Source: JAEEJA01 sp036343175 (GTDB lineage Bacteria; Bacillota; Clostridia; Lachnospirales; Lachnospiraceae). From it: a stretch of DNA of 64,000 bases. Below the pieces are notes generated by a model. The model ran no database searches, had not been told where the DNA came from, and was given only the letters and a program-made list of their open reading frames with translations. Made by a program: the position numbers and the translations under genes. This document shows positions 27,413 to 36,383 of the stretch, one piece after another. The DNA is taken from contig JAZASR010000008.1 in NCBI GenBank assembly GCA_036343175.1, positions 1 through 64,000 of the forward strand. Direction: 5' to 3'. Position 1 is the stretch's first letter; every line of letters begins with the position of its first letter.

Positions 27413-28864
27413 ATGTCAAGAACCAGTATAAAAAAGAATTCAGTTTATAATATTATAAAATATGCATCTTCTGTAATCTTTCCTTTAATTACTTTTCCTT
27501 ATATTTCGCGTACTCTTGGTGTTGTTAATATAGGAAAGATCAACTTTGCAAATTCCATCATAACATATATGAGTTTAATAGCATCCCTGGGTGTGTATAC
27601 GTATGCGACTCGTGAATGTGCTAAAGATTCTGAAAACAGGGAAGCTTTAAGCAAAGTTTCAAGCGAAATATATTCTATAAATATGACGGCTACAGTAATA
27701 GCTTATGCTGCCATGATCGTACTGCTGATACTTCCAATCAGGTCGATCCAGGAAGTCAGGACTCTTATCATAATTCAGTCAATGACTGTTCTTTTTACAA
27801 CTCTTGGTGCCGACTGGATAAATACTGCAGAAGGGGATTTTCGATTCATAACAATACGAACTGTACTTATGCAGTTCTTTTCCCTGGTAATGATGTTCAT
27901 ATTCGTTCATCATCCGGCAGACTATATTAAATATACCCTGATAACTGTCGTAGCAGCAAGCGGTGCAAACTGTATCAATATATTCTATCGGCGAAGATTT
28001 TGTGATACGCATCTTACAAGAAGGATGAATGCAAAAACCCATCTTCCGAGCATCATGACATTCTTTTCTACCATTCTCTGCCAGACGATATATACAAGTG
28101 CAGACATCACCATGCTTCGTATTATGAAGGATAATTATCAGGTAGGTCTCTACAGTACTTCAGTAAAAATATACAATATTCTTAATGGGACTATTTCTTC
28201 GGTGGTTACAGTAATACTTCCTGAGATATCCATGTACTATAAAAACGGTCAGAAAGATAAAATATCAGCAGCTGCTAAATATGCTCTTGAGTTCATGATG
28301 GTACTTTTTATTCCGATATTTGCAGTTTTGAATGTTTTTTCAAAAGAACTGGTTGGTCTGCTTGCAGGCAGTGATTATATCGGTGCATGTACCTCATTGC
28401 GAATATTATCAATAGCAATGCTCTTTTCTCTTGTTGGTAATTATGTAGGTTCAGTCTATATTATTCCATGCGGCAAAGAAAAGATCGGGCTTATAGCAGG
28501 AGCTGTAAGTGCCGGGGCTAACATCATTCTGAATATCTTCTTTATTCCTGAGTGGGGCATTAATGGCGCAGCTTTTACAACTGCTGTTTCAGAATTTCTG
28601 GGTATGATAATAGGATTTCCATATGTGACACATCTTGTAAAAGTAAGGTCAGTTATACGGACTTTCTTTACTTCACTGCTTTCATCAGGGATCATGTGTG
28701 TTATTATGATTTTTATAGAAAAGCTCATCGGACCATCTGTTCTGACAACTATGATGATCTTTGTAATTGGGCTTTTAATATATGGTATTGCCATGATCAT
28801 CATGAAAGATGAATTTGTTCTTTCTTTTGCGGGTCCAGTCTTGAAAAAGCTCAGACATAACTGA
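27413..28864 (+). CDS. Wzx-type polysaccharide flippase
   Basis: 483 residues with about 12-14 membrane helices, in the MATE/MOP superfamily of O-unit transporters. It begins SVYNIIKYASSVIFPLITFPYISRTLG in style, the Wzx signature start, and has later helices such as IFAVLNVFSKELVGLLAG and AGANIILNIFFIPEWGINGAA. Such proteins turn lipid-linked oligosaccharides across the membrane. It is the only flippase of the locus. The Wzy polymerase that usually accompanies it is not visible in this window, so the glycan may be polymerised elsewhere or used as a short unit. Confidence 0.9.
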   Translation: MSRTSIKKNSVYNIIKYASSVIFPLITFPYISRTLGVVNIGKINFANSIITYMSLIASLGVYTYATRECAKDSENREALSKVSSEIYSINMTATVIAYAAMIVLLILPIRSIQEVRTLIIIQSMTVLFTTLGADWINTAEGDFRFITIRTVLMQFFSLVMMFIFVHHPADYIKYTLITVVAASGANCINIFYRRRFCDTHLTRRMNAKTHLPSIMTFFSTILCQTIYTSADITMLRIMKDNYQVGLYSTSVKIYNILNGTISSVVTVILPEISMYYKNGQKDKISAAAKYALEFMMVLFIPIFAVLNVFSKELVGLLAGSDYIGACTSLRILSIAMLFSLVGNYVGSVYIIPCGKEKIGLIAGAVSAGANIILNIFFIPEWGINGAAFTTAVSEFLGMIIGFPYVTHLVKVRSVIRTFFTSLLSSGIMCVIMIFIEKLIGPSVLTTMMIFVIGLLIYGIAMIIMKDEFVLSFAGPVLKKLRHN

Positions 28865-28926
28865 TATAATAGGAATGCTTTAATAATAAAAAGCATCATA
28901 AATTTATTGATAAATGGAGAACAGCT

Positions 28927-29709
28927 ATGAAAGTAGTTTTGCTTGCAGGCGGCTTTGGCACAAGGATTTCTGAAGAGTCTGTTACCAAGCCCAAACCAAT
29001 GGTTGATATAGGCGGCATGCCTATACTCTGGCATATCATGAAAGAGTATTCTCACTTTGGCTATAATGAATTTATCATCTGTGCAGGATATAAGCAGCAG
29101 GTCATAAAGAACTGGTTTGCTGATTATTTCAGAAGAAAGAGTGATATTACTTTCGATTATACAAATGGTAATAATGAGATAACAGTCCATCATACCAAGA
29201 TCGAACCGTGGAAGGTAACTGTTGTCGATACAGGTCTTCATACCATGACAGGCGGTCGTATAAAACGTGTTCAGGAATATATTGGTAATGAGCCTTTTAT
29301 GATGACATACGGTGATGGTGTTTGCGACGTAGATATCAGTGAGCTCGTTAAGTTTCACAAAGAGCAGGGTAAGATCGCTACCCTTACCGCCGTCCTTCAG
29401 GAACAGCAGAAAGGTGTACTCAATATCGGCGGCGATAATGCTGTTAAGTCATTCCGTGAGAAAAATCTTATGGATGCTGCGCCTATTAATGCCGGATATA
29501 TGGTCCTTGAGCCTGAGATATTTGATTATCTGACAGGTGATGACTGTGTATTTGAGAAAGAACCTCTTCAAAAACTGGCAGATGAAGGTCAGCTCATGTC
29601 ATATAAGCATAAGGGCTTCTGGCAGTGTATGGATAATATGCGTGAGAAGGAAATGCTGGAGAAGCTTTTAGCTACAGGCAATGCACCATGGGTAAAATGG
29701 GATGACTGA
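28927..29709 (+). CDS. rfbF: Glucose-1-phosphate cytidylyltransferase
   Basis: It makes CDP-glucose from CTP and glucose-1-phosphate. The 260 residues are typical. LLAGGFGTRISEESVTKPKP holds the nucleotide loop and catalytic Arg/Lys, WHIMKEYSHFGYNEFIICAGYKQ and the GDGVCDV metal site follow, and a C-terminal RfbF-type tail (FWQCMDNMREKEMLEKL) closes it. It opens the CDP-sugar branch continued by rfbG at 42.8 kb and rfbH directly downstream. The pyrophosphate released could be removed by the pyrophosphatase encoded at 50 kb. Confidence 0.95.
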   Translation: MKVVLLAGGFGTRISEESVTKPKPMVDIGGMPILWHIMKEYSHFGYNEFIICAGYKQQVIKNWFADYFRRKSDITFDYTNGNNEITVHHTKIEPWKVTVVDTGLHTMTGGRIKRVQEYIGNEPFMMTYGDGVCDVDISELVKFHKEQGKIATLTAVLQEQQKGVLNIGGDNAVKSFREKNLMDAAPINAGYMVLEPEIFDYLTGDDCVFEKEPLQKLADEGQLMSYKHKGFWQCMDNMREKEMLEKLLATGNAPWVKWDD

Positions 29710-29836
29710 TCCATCGCCATAAAATTTATTTTCATCATTTGCTTTTTCAGGAATATGATACTGTTATCAGTTTATATATACAGCACTAAGCCGATGAATA
29801 AATAAAATATTTAAGTTAACTATAAGGAGACAGGAT

Positions 29837-31204
29837 ATGTCAAAGTGGAAAAATGAAGAAGAAGCCCGTGCCCAGATCAAGGCACTGGTGGGAGATTACT
29901 ACAGGGAATTCAAGGAACCTGTGGAATCCAGGGAAAATTTTAAACCCGGCGACCGTCTGAGCTACGCTTCGAGGGTATACGATGAAAAGGAAATGCAGAG
30001 CCTTACAGATGCTATGCTTGACTTCTGGCTTACTACCGGCCGTTTTGCTGAAGAATTCGAAAAGAACTTCTCAGAGTGGATCGGTGTTAAGTATGCACAT
30101 CTTGTTAATTCAGGTTCATCAGCAAATCTGCTTGCATTTACGGTGCTTACAGCACCTGAGCTCGGGGATCGTCAGATAAAGAAGGGCGATGAAGTGATAA
30201 CTGTTGCCTGCGGCTTTCCAACGACTATCACACCGATCATTCAATATGGTGCAGTTCCTGTATTTGTTGATGTTACAGTTCCTCAGTACAATATAGATGT
30301 TAATGACCTTGAGAAGGCTTACTCCCCTAAGACCAAGGCTGTCATGATTGCGCATACATTGGGAAACCCGTTTGATCTTAAGGCAGTAAAGGCATTCTGC
30401 ATTAATCATAACCTCTGGCTGGTAGAGGATAACTGCGACGCTCTAGGTACAAAGTATACTATTGATGGTGTTACCAAGTATACCGGTACATGGGGAGATA
30501 TAGGTACTTCATCGTTCTATCCTCCGCATCATATGACAATGGGTGAAGGCGGGGCCGTATATACCGATGATCCTGTACTTAACAGACTCATACTTTCATA
30601 TCGTGACTGGGGCCGTGACTGTATCTGCCCATCAGGCCATGACAACTTCTGCGGACACAGATTCGACGGTCAGCATGGAGAGCTTCCTGTTGGCTATGAT
30701 CACAAGTATACATACAGTCACTTCGGCTATAATCTCAAGGTTACTGAGATGCAGGCAGCTATCGGTGTGGAGCAGCTGAAGAAGTTCCAATCATTCATTG
30801 AAAGAAGAAGACATAACTGGGACCGATTAAGAAAGGCACTTGATGATGCTCAGGACAGGCTTATTCTTCCTGAACCGGCAGAGAACTCTGTACCTTCATG
30901 GTTCGGTTTTCTTATATCATTAAAGCCTGATTTTGTTGAGAAGACCGGCATCACAAGGGATAAGATCACAAGATACATAGAAGGAAAGAACGTTCAGACA
31001 AGACTTCTTTTTTCAGGAAATATCATTAAGCAGCCTTGCTTTGATCAGATCAGAAATACAGATGCATACAGGGCAGTCGGCGACCTTCACGTATCTGACT
31101 ATATCACCGGCAATACATTCTGGGTCGGAGTATATCCCGGCATGACTGATACTATGATCGACTATATGGCTCAGGTAATAAAGAAAGCTGTACAGGATCA
31201 ATAA
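29837..31204 (+). CDS. rfbH: CDP-4-keto-6-deoxyglucose 3-dehydratase (E1)
   Basis: A PMP- and [2Fe-2S]-dependent enzyme that removes the C3 hydroxyl of CDP-4-keto-6-deoxy-glucose. 455 residues. In the aminotransferase fold the PLP-binding Lys is replaced by His (His231-His232 in SFYPPHHMTMGEGG), the hallmark of E1. Four cysteines at about 200, 262, 264 and 272 (DCICPSGHDNFCG) match the iron-sulfur pattern C-x(n)-C-x-C-x7-C. The partner reductase E3 (ddhD) is absent from the window; some hosts use a generic reductase. AAGGAG precedes the ATG. The SDR and ThDP genes follow almost without gap, so the dideoxy ketosugar is probably processed further by them. Confidence 0.94.
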   Translation: MSKWKNEEEARAQIKALVGDYYREFKEPVESRENFKPGDRLSYASRVYDEKEMQSLTDAMLDFWLTTGRFAEEFEKNFSEWIGVKYAHLVNSGSSANLLAFTVLTAPELGDRQIKKGDEVITVACGFPTTITPIIQYGAVPVFVDVTVPQYNIDVNDLEKAYSPKTKAVMIAHTLGNPFDLKAVKAFCINHNLWLVEDNCDALGTKYTIDGVTKYTGTWGDIGTSSFYPPHHMTMGEGGAVYTDDPVLNRLILSYRDWGRDCICPSGHDNFCGHRFDGQHGELPVGYDHKYTYSHFGYNLKVTEMQAAIGVEQLKKFQSFIERRRHNWDRLRKALDDAQDRLILPEPAENSVPSWFGFLISLKPDFVEKTGITRDKITRYIEGKNVQTRLLFSGNIIKQPCFDQIRNTDAYRAVGDLHVSDYITGNTFWVGVYPGMTDTMIDYMAQVIKKAVQDQ

Positions 31205-32179
31205 TTGAAATACAACATGAAAAAGAAAATTTTGTTTACAGGGGGGAGCGGCTTCATTGGTCACAACGTCGTGCCGCTTCTTGCTGAAGATTATATTGTG
31301 GATGCGCCGGGACGTTCTGAACTGGATATCCTTGATTCCGAGAAGGTGAAAGAGTATGTTGTGAATGGTCAGTATGACTTTTGTCTGCATGCTGCCAATC
31401 CTAATGGAGTTAAAAATCCATTGGATCGGGACCGTGACATGCTTGACGGCTCCATGCGTTGTTTCATGAACTTTTACAGGGTCCGTTCCGAGACAGGAAG
31501 ACTGTATTTTCTTGGCTCAGGAGCTGAGTTCGACAAGTCGCGTGATATTGATATGATCCATGAAGAGGAATTTGACCGTTCCATTCCAAAGGATCCATAT
31601 GGCTTTGCCAAGTATATACAGACCGATCTGGCACGAAGTTCTGAGAATGTATATAATTTAAGAATTTTTGGCTGTTATGGCCCGGGAGATCACTATACAA
31701 AGTTCATTACCCATTGCATCAACTGTCTTAAGGCCGATCAGGATATTACCGTAAGACAGGACTGCTATTTTGACTATATGCACGTCTTTGATCTGGCCGT
31801 GATCGTTAAAAAGCTTAATGATTCCGAACTTCATTATCACGATTATAACGTGTGTTCAGGTAAACCTGTCCTTCTCAGCCAGATAGCGGAAGATGTCATT
31901 AAAGTCTATTACAGCGATGAGATGAAGGAATATCGCAGGGATAATGATGTTTACAGCAATGCAGCTGAGAATATCAAATGTGCAGAGCCGGATCGGAAAA
32001 TCCTTTATAAAGGCCCTTATCCTCATAAAGTGATTATATTGAATGAGGGTTTAAACAGGTCATATACAGCATCTAATAAAAGGCTTATATCTGATATCGG
32101 ATCATATGAATTTAAGAGCCTTACAGATGGAATAAAGCTTCAGATAAAGTCCATGAAAGATGATCCGGTTAAAAACTAA
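31205..32179 (+). CDS. Extended SDR sugar-nucleotide reductase/epimerase
   Basis: 324 residues from a TTG start, one base after the rfbH stop and about 7 bp after AGGA. An ATG at 31217 (MKKKILF) is the alternative and gives the more usual N-terminus. The Rossmann motif is GGSGFIG, with YGFAKY as the catalytic Tyr-x3-Lys and a C-terminal SDR sugar-binding half. Placed between E1 and a ThDP-dependent enzyme, it is a candidate for the reductase that finishes the CDP-dideoxy or branched sugar (YerF- or RfbJ/RfbS-like role). The exact product cannot be read from the sequence. Confidence 0.75.
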   Translation: MKYNMKKKILFTGGSGFIGHNVVPLLAEDYIVDAPGRSELDILDSEKVKEYVVNGQYDFCLHAANPNGVKNPLDRDRDMLDGSMRCFMNFYRVRSETGRLYFLGSGAEFDKSRDIDMIHEEEFDRSIPKDPYGFAKYIQTDLARSSENVYNLRIFGCYGPGDHYTKFITHCINCLKADQDITVRQDCYFDYMHVFDLAVIVKKLNDSELHYHDYNVCSGKPVLLSQIAEDVIKVYYSDEMKEYRRDNDVYSNAAENIKCAEPDRKILYKGPYPHKVIILNEGLNRSYTASNKRLISDIGSYEFKSLTDGIKLQIKSMKDDPVKN

Positions 32180-32197
32180 AAGAAAAGAGCTAATACA

Positions 32198-33988
32198 ATG
32201 AAAAAAAGAGCAGCTGATATTATTATGGATACCCTCATCGAGGAGAATATAACAGATTGTTTTGCTGTAGTCGGCGGAGGGGCCATGTATCTGGACAATG
32301 CGCTTCTAAAGTGCACTAAGATGCATAAGATGTTCAATCATCACGAGCAGGCCTGTGCTATAGCTGCAGAAGGGTATGCCAAGATCTCAGGTCACATACC
32401 TTTCGTATGTGTAACCAGCGGTCCCGGCACCACTAATACCCTGACCGGTGTAATGGGAGCCTGGGTCGACTCAGTTCCGATGCTGATAATATCAGGGCAG
32501 ATGCGTTATGACGTAACTGTTGCTTCTACAGGTTTGCCGCTTAGATTTCGCGGAGGCCAGGAGTTCAATATTGTTGATACTGTAAAGACTATGACCAAGT
32601 ATTCAAAGATGGTTACAGATCCGCTTGACGTAAAAGCTGAAGTTAAGAAGGCCGTTCATATAGCAACTACAGGCAGACGCGGTCCGGTGTGGCTCGATAT
32701 ACCTCTTGATGTGCAGATGGCAATGGTCGATGAAGCTTGCCTTCATGAATACGTGAATAAAGAGAAGCTCCCTGTCATAAAGACAAGTGATGCGGCAGAG
32801 CTCCTGATAAAGCTTGAACAGGCTGAAAGACCAGTTATTCTTGCAGGCAATGGCATTATCAACAGCGGATCTTATAACGAATTCTTTGATTTTGCACACA
32901 TGCTGAATGTACCTGTAATATCAACTCTTTGTGCCGGCGATGTTATGGGGCGTGATGATCCGATCTATTATGGCGGTTCAGGCTCCATAGGACCAAGAAC
33001 AGGCAATTTCATACTGCAGAATTCTGACTTTATACTTGCACTTGGCACCAGTATGGGATTTAAGACTACAGGCTATGTTCAGGATGCATTTGCCCGGAAG
33101 GCATATATAGTTATGGTCGACGTTGATGTATTTGAAGTACAGAAGCCAGGCGTCAGAGTCGATCTCTTCATACACAGCGATCTTCATGAATTCTTCAGAG
33201 TCATGAACAGCAGTTTCGATCTTCATGAGATCAGCATATCAGATAAATGGAAAGATTACTGCAATGATGTAAAGCAGCGTTTCACACCATTTGAGGCAGC
33301 TGAAGGCTTAAGTCCGGATGACAGGATATGCTCATATTATTTCTGGAAAGTATTTGAAAAGTATGAAGAGGATGACAGCATATTAGCTCTTGGCAATAAT
33401 ACCGGGATATCAGCCAAGATCCAGATAGGTGTTAAAAAGGATGGTCAGAGATTTATAGTAAATAATAACTGTGGATCCATGGGCTATGACCTGCCTGCTG
33501 CAATAGGTGCAGCAGCTGGTTCAGGGAGAACTGTCTACTGTGCAACAGGCGACGGCTCCATCATGATGAATCTTCAGGAACTGCAGACAATTAAGCACTA
33601 TAAGCTCCCTGTTAAAATAATTGTATTTGCAAACGACGGATATAACGCTATAAGACAGACATCAAAGAATTTCTTCAATGGTGAGCTTATAGGCTGTACT
33701 CCTGACTCAGGTGTCAGCTTCCCTGACTTTAGGAAGGTCGCTGATACATTTGAATTCCCATGCAGGGAGTGTCATACTAATGCTGAGACAGACGAAGCTG
33801 TAAAGTGGCTTGTTGCTCAGCCGGACAGGGCGATGCTCATACTTGATGAGAGATTGGATGATCCTGTTACACCTAAGGTCATGTCAAGAGTAGATGAAAA
33901 TGGAAAGTTCATCACCCCGGCACTTCAGGATATGTATCCATTTCTTCCGGAGGATGAGATGAAAGAACTTATGAAGATCAGCCAGTAA
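32198..33988 (+). CDS. ThDP-dependent acetolactate-synthase-like enzyme, YerE-like candidate
   Basis: 596 residues with the three-domain ThDP enzyme layout: the catalytic Glu50 in HHEQACAIAAEGYA, the SGPGTTNTLTGVMGAW segment, a central nucleotide (FAD-type) domain, and a C-terminal ThDP/Mg site starting GDGSIMM near residue 451 and ending in the FANDGYN stretch. Housekeeping acetolactate synthase would pair with an IlvN subunit and lie in an ilv cluster. Here it sits in a CDP-deoxysugar cluster directly after E1 and an SDR. YerE of Yersinia, which adds a two-carbon unit from pyruvate to CDP-3,6-dideoxy-4-ketoglucose on the way to yersiniose, is the closest described precedent. The function is inferred from context. 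Confidence 0.7.
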   Translation: MKKRAADIIMDTLIEENITDCFAVVGGGAMYLDNALLKCTKMHKMFNHHEQACAIAAEGYAKISGHIPFVCVTSGPGTTNTLTGVMGAWVDSVPMLIISGQMRYDVTVASTGLPLRFRGGQEFNIVDTVKTMTKYSKMVTDPLDVKAEVKKAVHIATTGRRGPVWLDIPLDVQMAMVDEACLHEYVNKEKLPVIKTSDAAELLIKLEQAERPVILAGNGIINSGSYNEFFDFAHMLNVPVISTLCAGDVMGRDDPIYYGGSGSIGPRTGNFILQNSDFILALGTSMGFKTTGYVQDAFARKAYIVMVDVDVFEVQKPGVRVDLFIHSDLHEFFRVMNSSFDLHEISISDKWKDYCNDVKQRFTPFEAAEGLSPDDRICSYYFWKVFEKYEEDDSILALGNNTGISAKIQIGVKKDGQRFIVNNNCGSMGYDLPAAIGAAAGSGRTVYCATGDGSIMMNLQELQTIKHYKLPVKIIVFANDGYNAIRQTSKNFFNGELIGCTPDSGVSFPDFRKVADTFEFPCRECHTNAETDEAVKWLVAQPDRAMLILDERLDDPVTPKVMSRVDENGKFITPALQDMYPFLPEDEMKELMKISQ

Positions 33989-34089
33989 CTGTCAATAAAC
34001 TAATATATGGAAACTTTAGTGAACCTGTATTTTGCAGAAATGAAAATGCAGGCTCAGGTATTTCTATTACTGAGGAGATATCCAGATAC

Positions 34090-35136
34090 ATGATAGATGA
34101 AGCTGCACTTAAGTCATATACAGTTCGTGAAGATGATTATCTTTTTGAAGCAGTCCGCAAATTAAGCCGGAATGAGCATAAGGGTATCATTGCACTTGAT
34201 AATGATAATAAAGTCTGTGGTACATTTACCAGGGCGGATATGGTCAGATGTTCCCATCTTATGGGAATGCAGGACGTAAAGCTTGGTGACTTTATCAACA
34301 GAGAATTCTTTGCCCTTTATGAAGAACAGAAGCCGGATCAGGTCTACCACAGTATCATTCCTGTGACTGATAAGGAAGGATGTCTTACAGATATTTATTT
34401 CCCCCCTAAAAAAGAAATGGTAAAATATGACTTTCCTGTTGCAGTTATGGCTGGAGGGCGAGGTACAAGACTCTATCCATATACCAAGGTGCTGCCTAAA
34501 CCTCTGGTTCCATTAGTCGGTGAAAAACCTATGATAGAGACAATTATGGATCGTTTTCATGACTATGGTCCTGATAATTTCTATATGATAGTCAATTATA
34601 AAAAAGAAATGATAATTGATTATTTCAGAGATGCTGACCTCGATTATCAGGTACATTTTGCTGAAGAGAAAATACCGCTTGGTACCGGGGGCGGTCTGTA
34701 CATGCTTAGGGATAAGATCAAAGATACATTCTGTCTTACTAATTGCGATATAATACTTCAGGAAAATTTAAGCGAAATATATGAGTTTCATAAGGAAAGC
34801 GGCAATCTGATAACTATGATTACATCTCTGATGTCGATAGACGTGCCCTACGGAGTCATAAAGGTCGATGACAGACAGCAGATAGTGGACATGATAGAGA
34901 AGCCGACATATCTTGTTCTGGTAAATATAGGTATATACTTCATTGAACCTGAAGTCTTTGATCTTATAGAAGATAATGTATATATAGATTTTCCTTCGGT
35001 TATTGATAAGGTAAAGAAGGCAGGCAGGCCTGTCGGCATATATCCGATAACCGATGATATGTGGATGGATATGGGTCAGGTAAGCTCTTATGAGCATGCC
35101 AAAGAAGTACTGCAGATGAAGCTGAAAAAGGAGTAA
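34090..35136 (+). CDS. CBS-domain nucleotidyltransferase, PtmE-like (GDP-amino-sugar branch)
   Basis: 348 residues: an N-terminal pair of CBS motifs (1-110; YTVREDDYLFEAVRKL and the GTFTRADMVR strand), then a GT-A nucleotidyltransferase from about 118 (MAGGRGTRLYPYTKVLPKPL, NCDIIL metal site, DMWMDMGQ end). CBS plus nucleotidyltransferase is the make-up of PtmE, the glucosamine-1-phosphate guanylyltransferase of Campylobacter legionaminate synthesis, which feeds a GDP- rather than UDP-linked route. legB-, legC-, legH-, legI- and legG-like genes follow in the same direction, which supports the role. HddC-type heptose enzymes share the catalytic half and remain an alternative. Confidence 0.75.
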   Translation: MIDEAALKSYTVREDDYLFEAVRKLSRNEHKGIIALDNDNKVCGTFTRADMVRCSHLMGMQDVKLGDFINREFFALYEEQKPDQVYHSIIPVTDKEGCLTDIYFPPKKEMVKYDFPVAVMAGGRGTRLYPYTKVLPKPLVPLVGEKPMIETIMDRFHDYGPDNFYMIVNYKKEMIIDYFRDADLDYQVHFAEEKIPLGTGGGLYMLRDKIKDTFCLTNCDIILQENLSEIYEFHKESGNLITMITSLMSIDVPYGVIKVDDRQQIVDMIEKPTYLVLVNIGIYFIEPEVFDLIEDNVYIDFPSVIDKVKKAGRPVGIYPITDDMWMDMGQVSSYEHAKEVLQMKLKKE

Positions 35137-35141
35137 TAGTC

Positions 35142-36383
35142 ATGAAGGCATTTTTCATTGATAAGTTCATTTCTGAATTTGTGACCAAAAGGCCGGTAAG
35201 TATGTTTCTGCCTGATATAAGAGAGCATGAGTCTGACCTCAGAAAGGCGATAGAAGGTAAGAAAGTTCTTGTAATTGGCGGGGCCGGCAGTATCGGCAGC
35301 TCATTCATCAGGGCGATACTGCCATTCAGGCCTGCAGCTCTGATCGTGGTGGATATCAATGAAAATGCCCTTGCAGAGCTTACCCGTGATCTTCGAAGCA
35401 CAAAGGGCATGTTCGTACCTGAAGACTATATTCCTTATCCCATGAGCTATTCATCAGTAACATTTAAGCAGATGTTCACAGACCGCGGAGGTTTTGATAT
35501 AGTTGCTAACTTCTCAGCCCATAAGCACGTAAGAAGTGAGAAAGATATATATTCTGTAGAGGCTATGCTTAAGAATAACGTTCTGGATGCCAGAAGGCTT
35601 CTTGACCTCCTGACTCAATATCCGCCTCAGATGTATTTCTGTGTATCTACTGATAAGGCTGCAAATCCAGTAAACATTATGGGAGCGAGTAAGCGTCTTA
35701 TGGAGGACATTATCTTTTCATATTCCGATAAGTTCCCTGTTAAGACTGCAAGATTCGCTAACGTTGCATTTTCCAATGGGTCGCTCCCTGCAGGATTCCT
35801 TGCACGTCTGTCACGCTTACAGCCATTGAGCGGTCCTAATGACGTAAAGCGCTACTTCGTTTCACCTGAAGAAAGCGGCCAGATCTGCATGCTTTCCTGT
35901 ATGCTTGCTGATAATCGTGAAATAGTATTCCCTAAGCTCGAAAAACAGCAGATGATGACCTTCGATAAGATAGGTGTTGAGCTTCTTCATGAATATGGCT
36001 ATGAACCTGATTATTGCAATTCCGATCAGGAGGCAGTTGAGAAGGCTGCGGCTTTAAAAGAAATGATCATGAAAGGAGGACATGATGCAATTCTTAAATA
36101 TCCTGTTCACTTTACTGTCTCTGATACAGCAGGAGAAAAGCCTTTTGAAGAATTCTATACCAGATATGAAAATGTCGATATGAGTAAATTTAAAGAGCTT
36201 GGAGTTATCACAGGCAAGCAGATACCGGACAGGGAAGCACTGGGGCAGCTTTGTGCAGATCTGGATAAGATCTTTGATGATCATTCGGCTGCCAAGGAAA
36301 AGGTAATCGAGATCATTGGAAAGTATCTGCCTGAATTCTCGCATATAGATAATGGTAATAAACAGCTTGATTCAAAGATGTGA
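35142..36383 (+). CDS. legB: Nucleotide-sugar 4,6-dehydratase, LegB-like
   Basis: 413 residues of the CapD/PglF/FlaA1 SDR group. GGAGSIGSSF binds the nucleotide. STDKAANPVNIMGASKR shows the group's altered catalytic site, with Met where most SDRs have Tyr, and SVEAMLKNNV, the FSNGSLPAGF segment and YFVSPEESGQICM follow. There are about 35 extra residues at the N-terminus and no membrane helices, unlike CapD itself. In the legionaminate pathway LegB makes GDP-4-keto-6-deoxy-GlcNAc. It starts 5 bp after the PtmE-like gene. Substrate choice (GDP or UDP) is inferred from that neighbour. Confidence 0.8.
   Translation: MKAFFIDKFISEFVTKRPVSMFLPDIREHESDLRKAIEGKKVLVIGGAGSIGSSFIRAILPFRPAALIVVDINENALAELTRDLRSTKGMFVPEDYIPYPMSYSSVTFKQMFTDRGGFDIVANFSAHKHVRSEKDIYSVEAMLKNNVLDARRLLDLLTQYPPQMYFCVSTDKAANPVNIMGASKRLMEDIIFSYSDKFPVKTARFANVAFSNGSLPAGFLARLSRLQPLSGPNDVKRYFVSPEESGQICMLSCMLADNREIVFPKLEKQQMMTFDKIGVELLHEYGYEPDYCNSDQEAVEKAAALKEMIMKGGHDAILKYPVHFTVSDTAGEKPFEEFYTRYENVDMSKFKELGVITGKQIPDREALGQLCADLDKIFDDHSAAKEKVIEIIGKYLPEFSHIDNGNKQLDSKM

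Noticed and set aside
32198..33988. Housekeeping acetolactate synthase IlvB
   Set aside because: There is no IlvN or ilv gene near, and the gene is embedded between E1/SDR and nonulosonate genes of a sugar locus; IlvB remains a less likely alternative.
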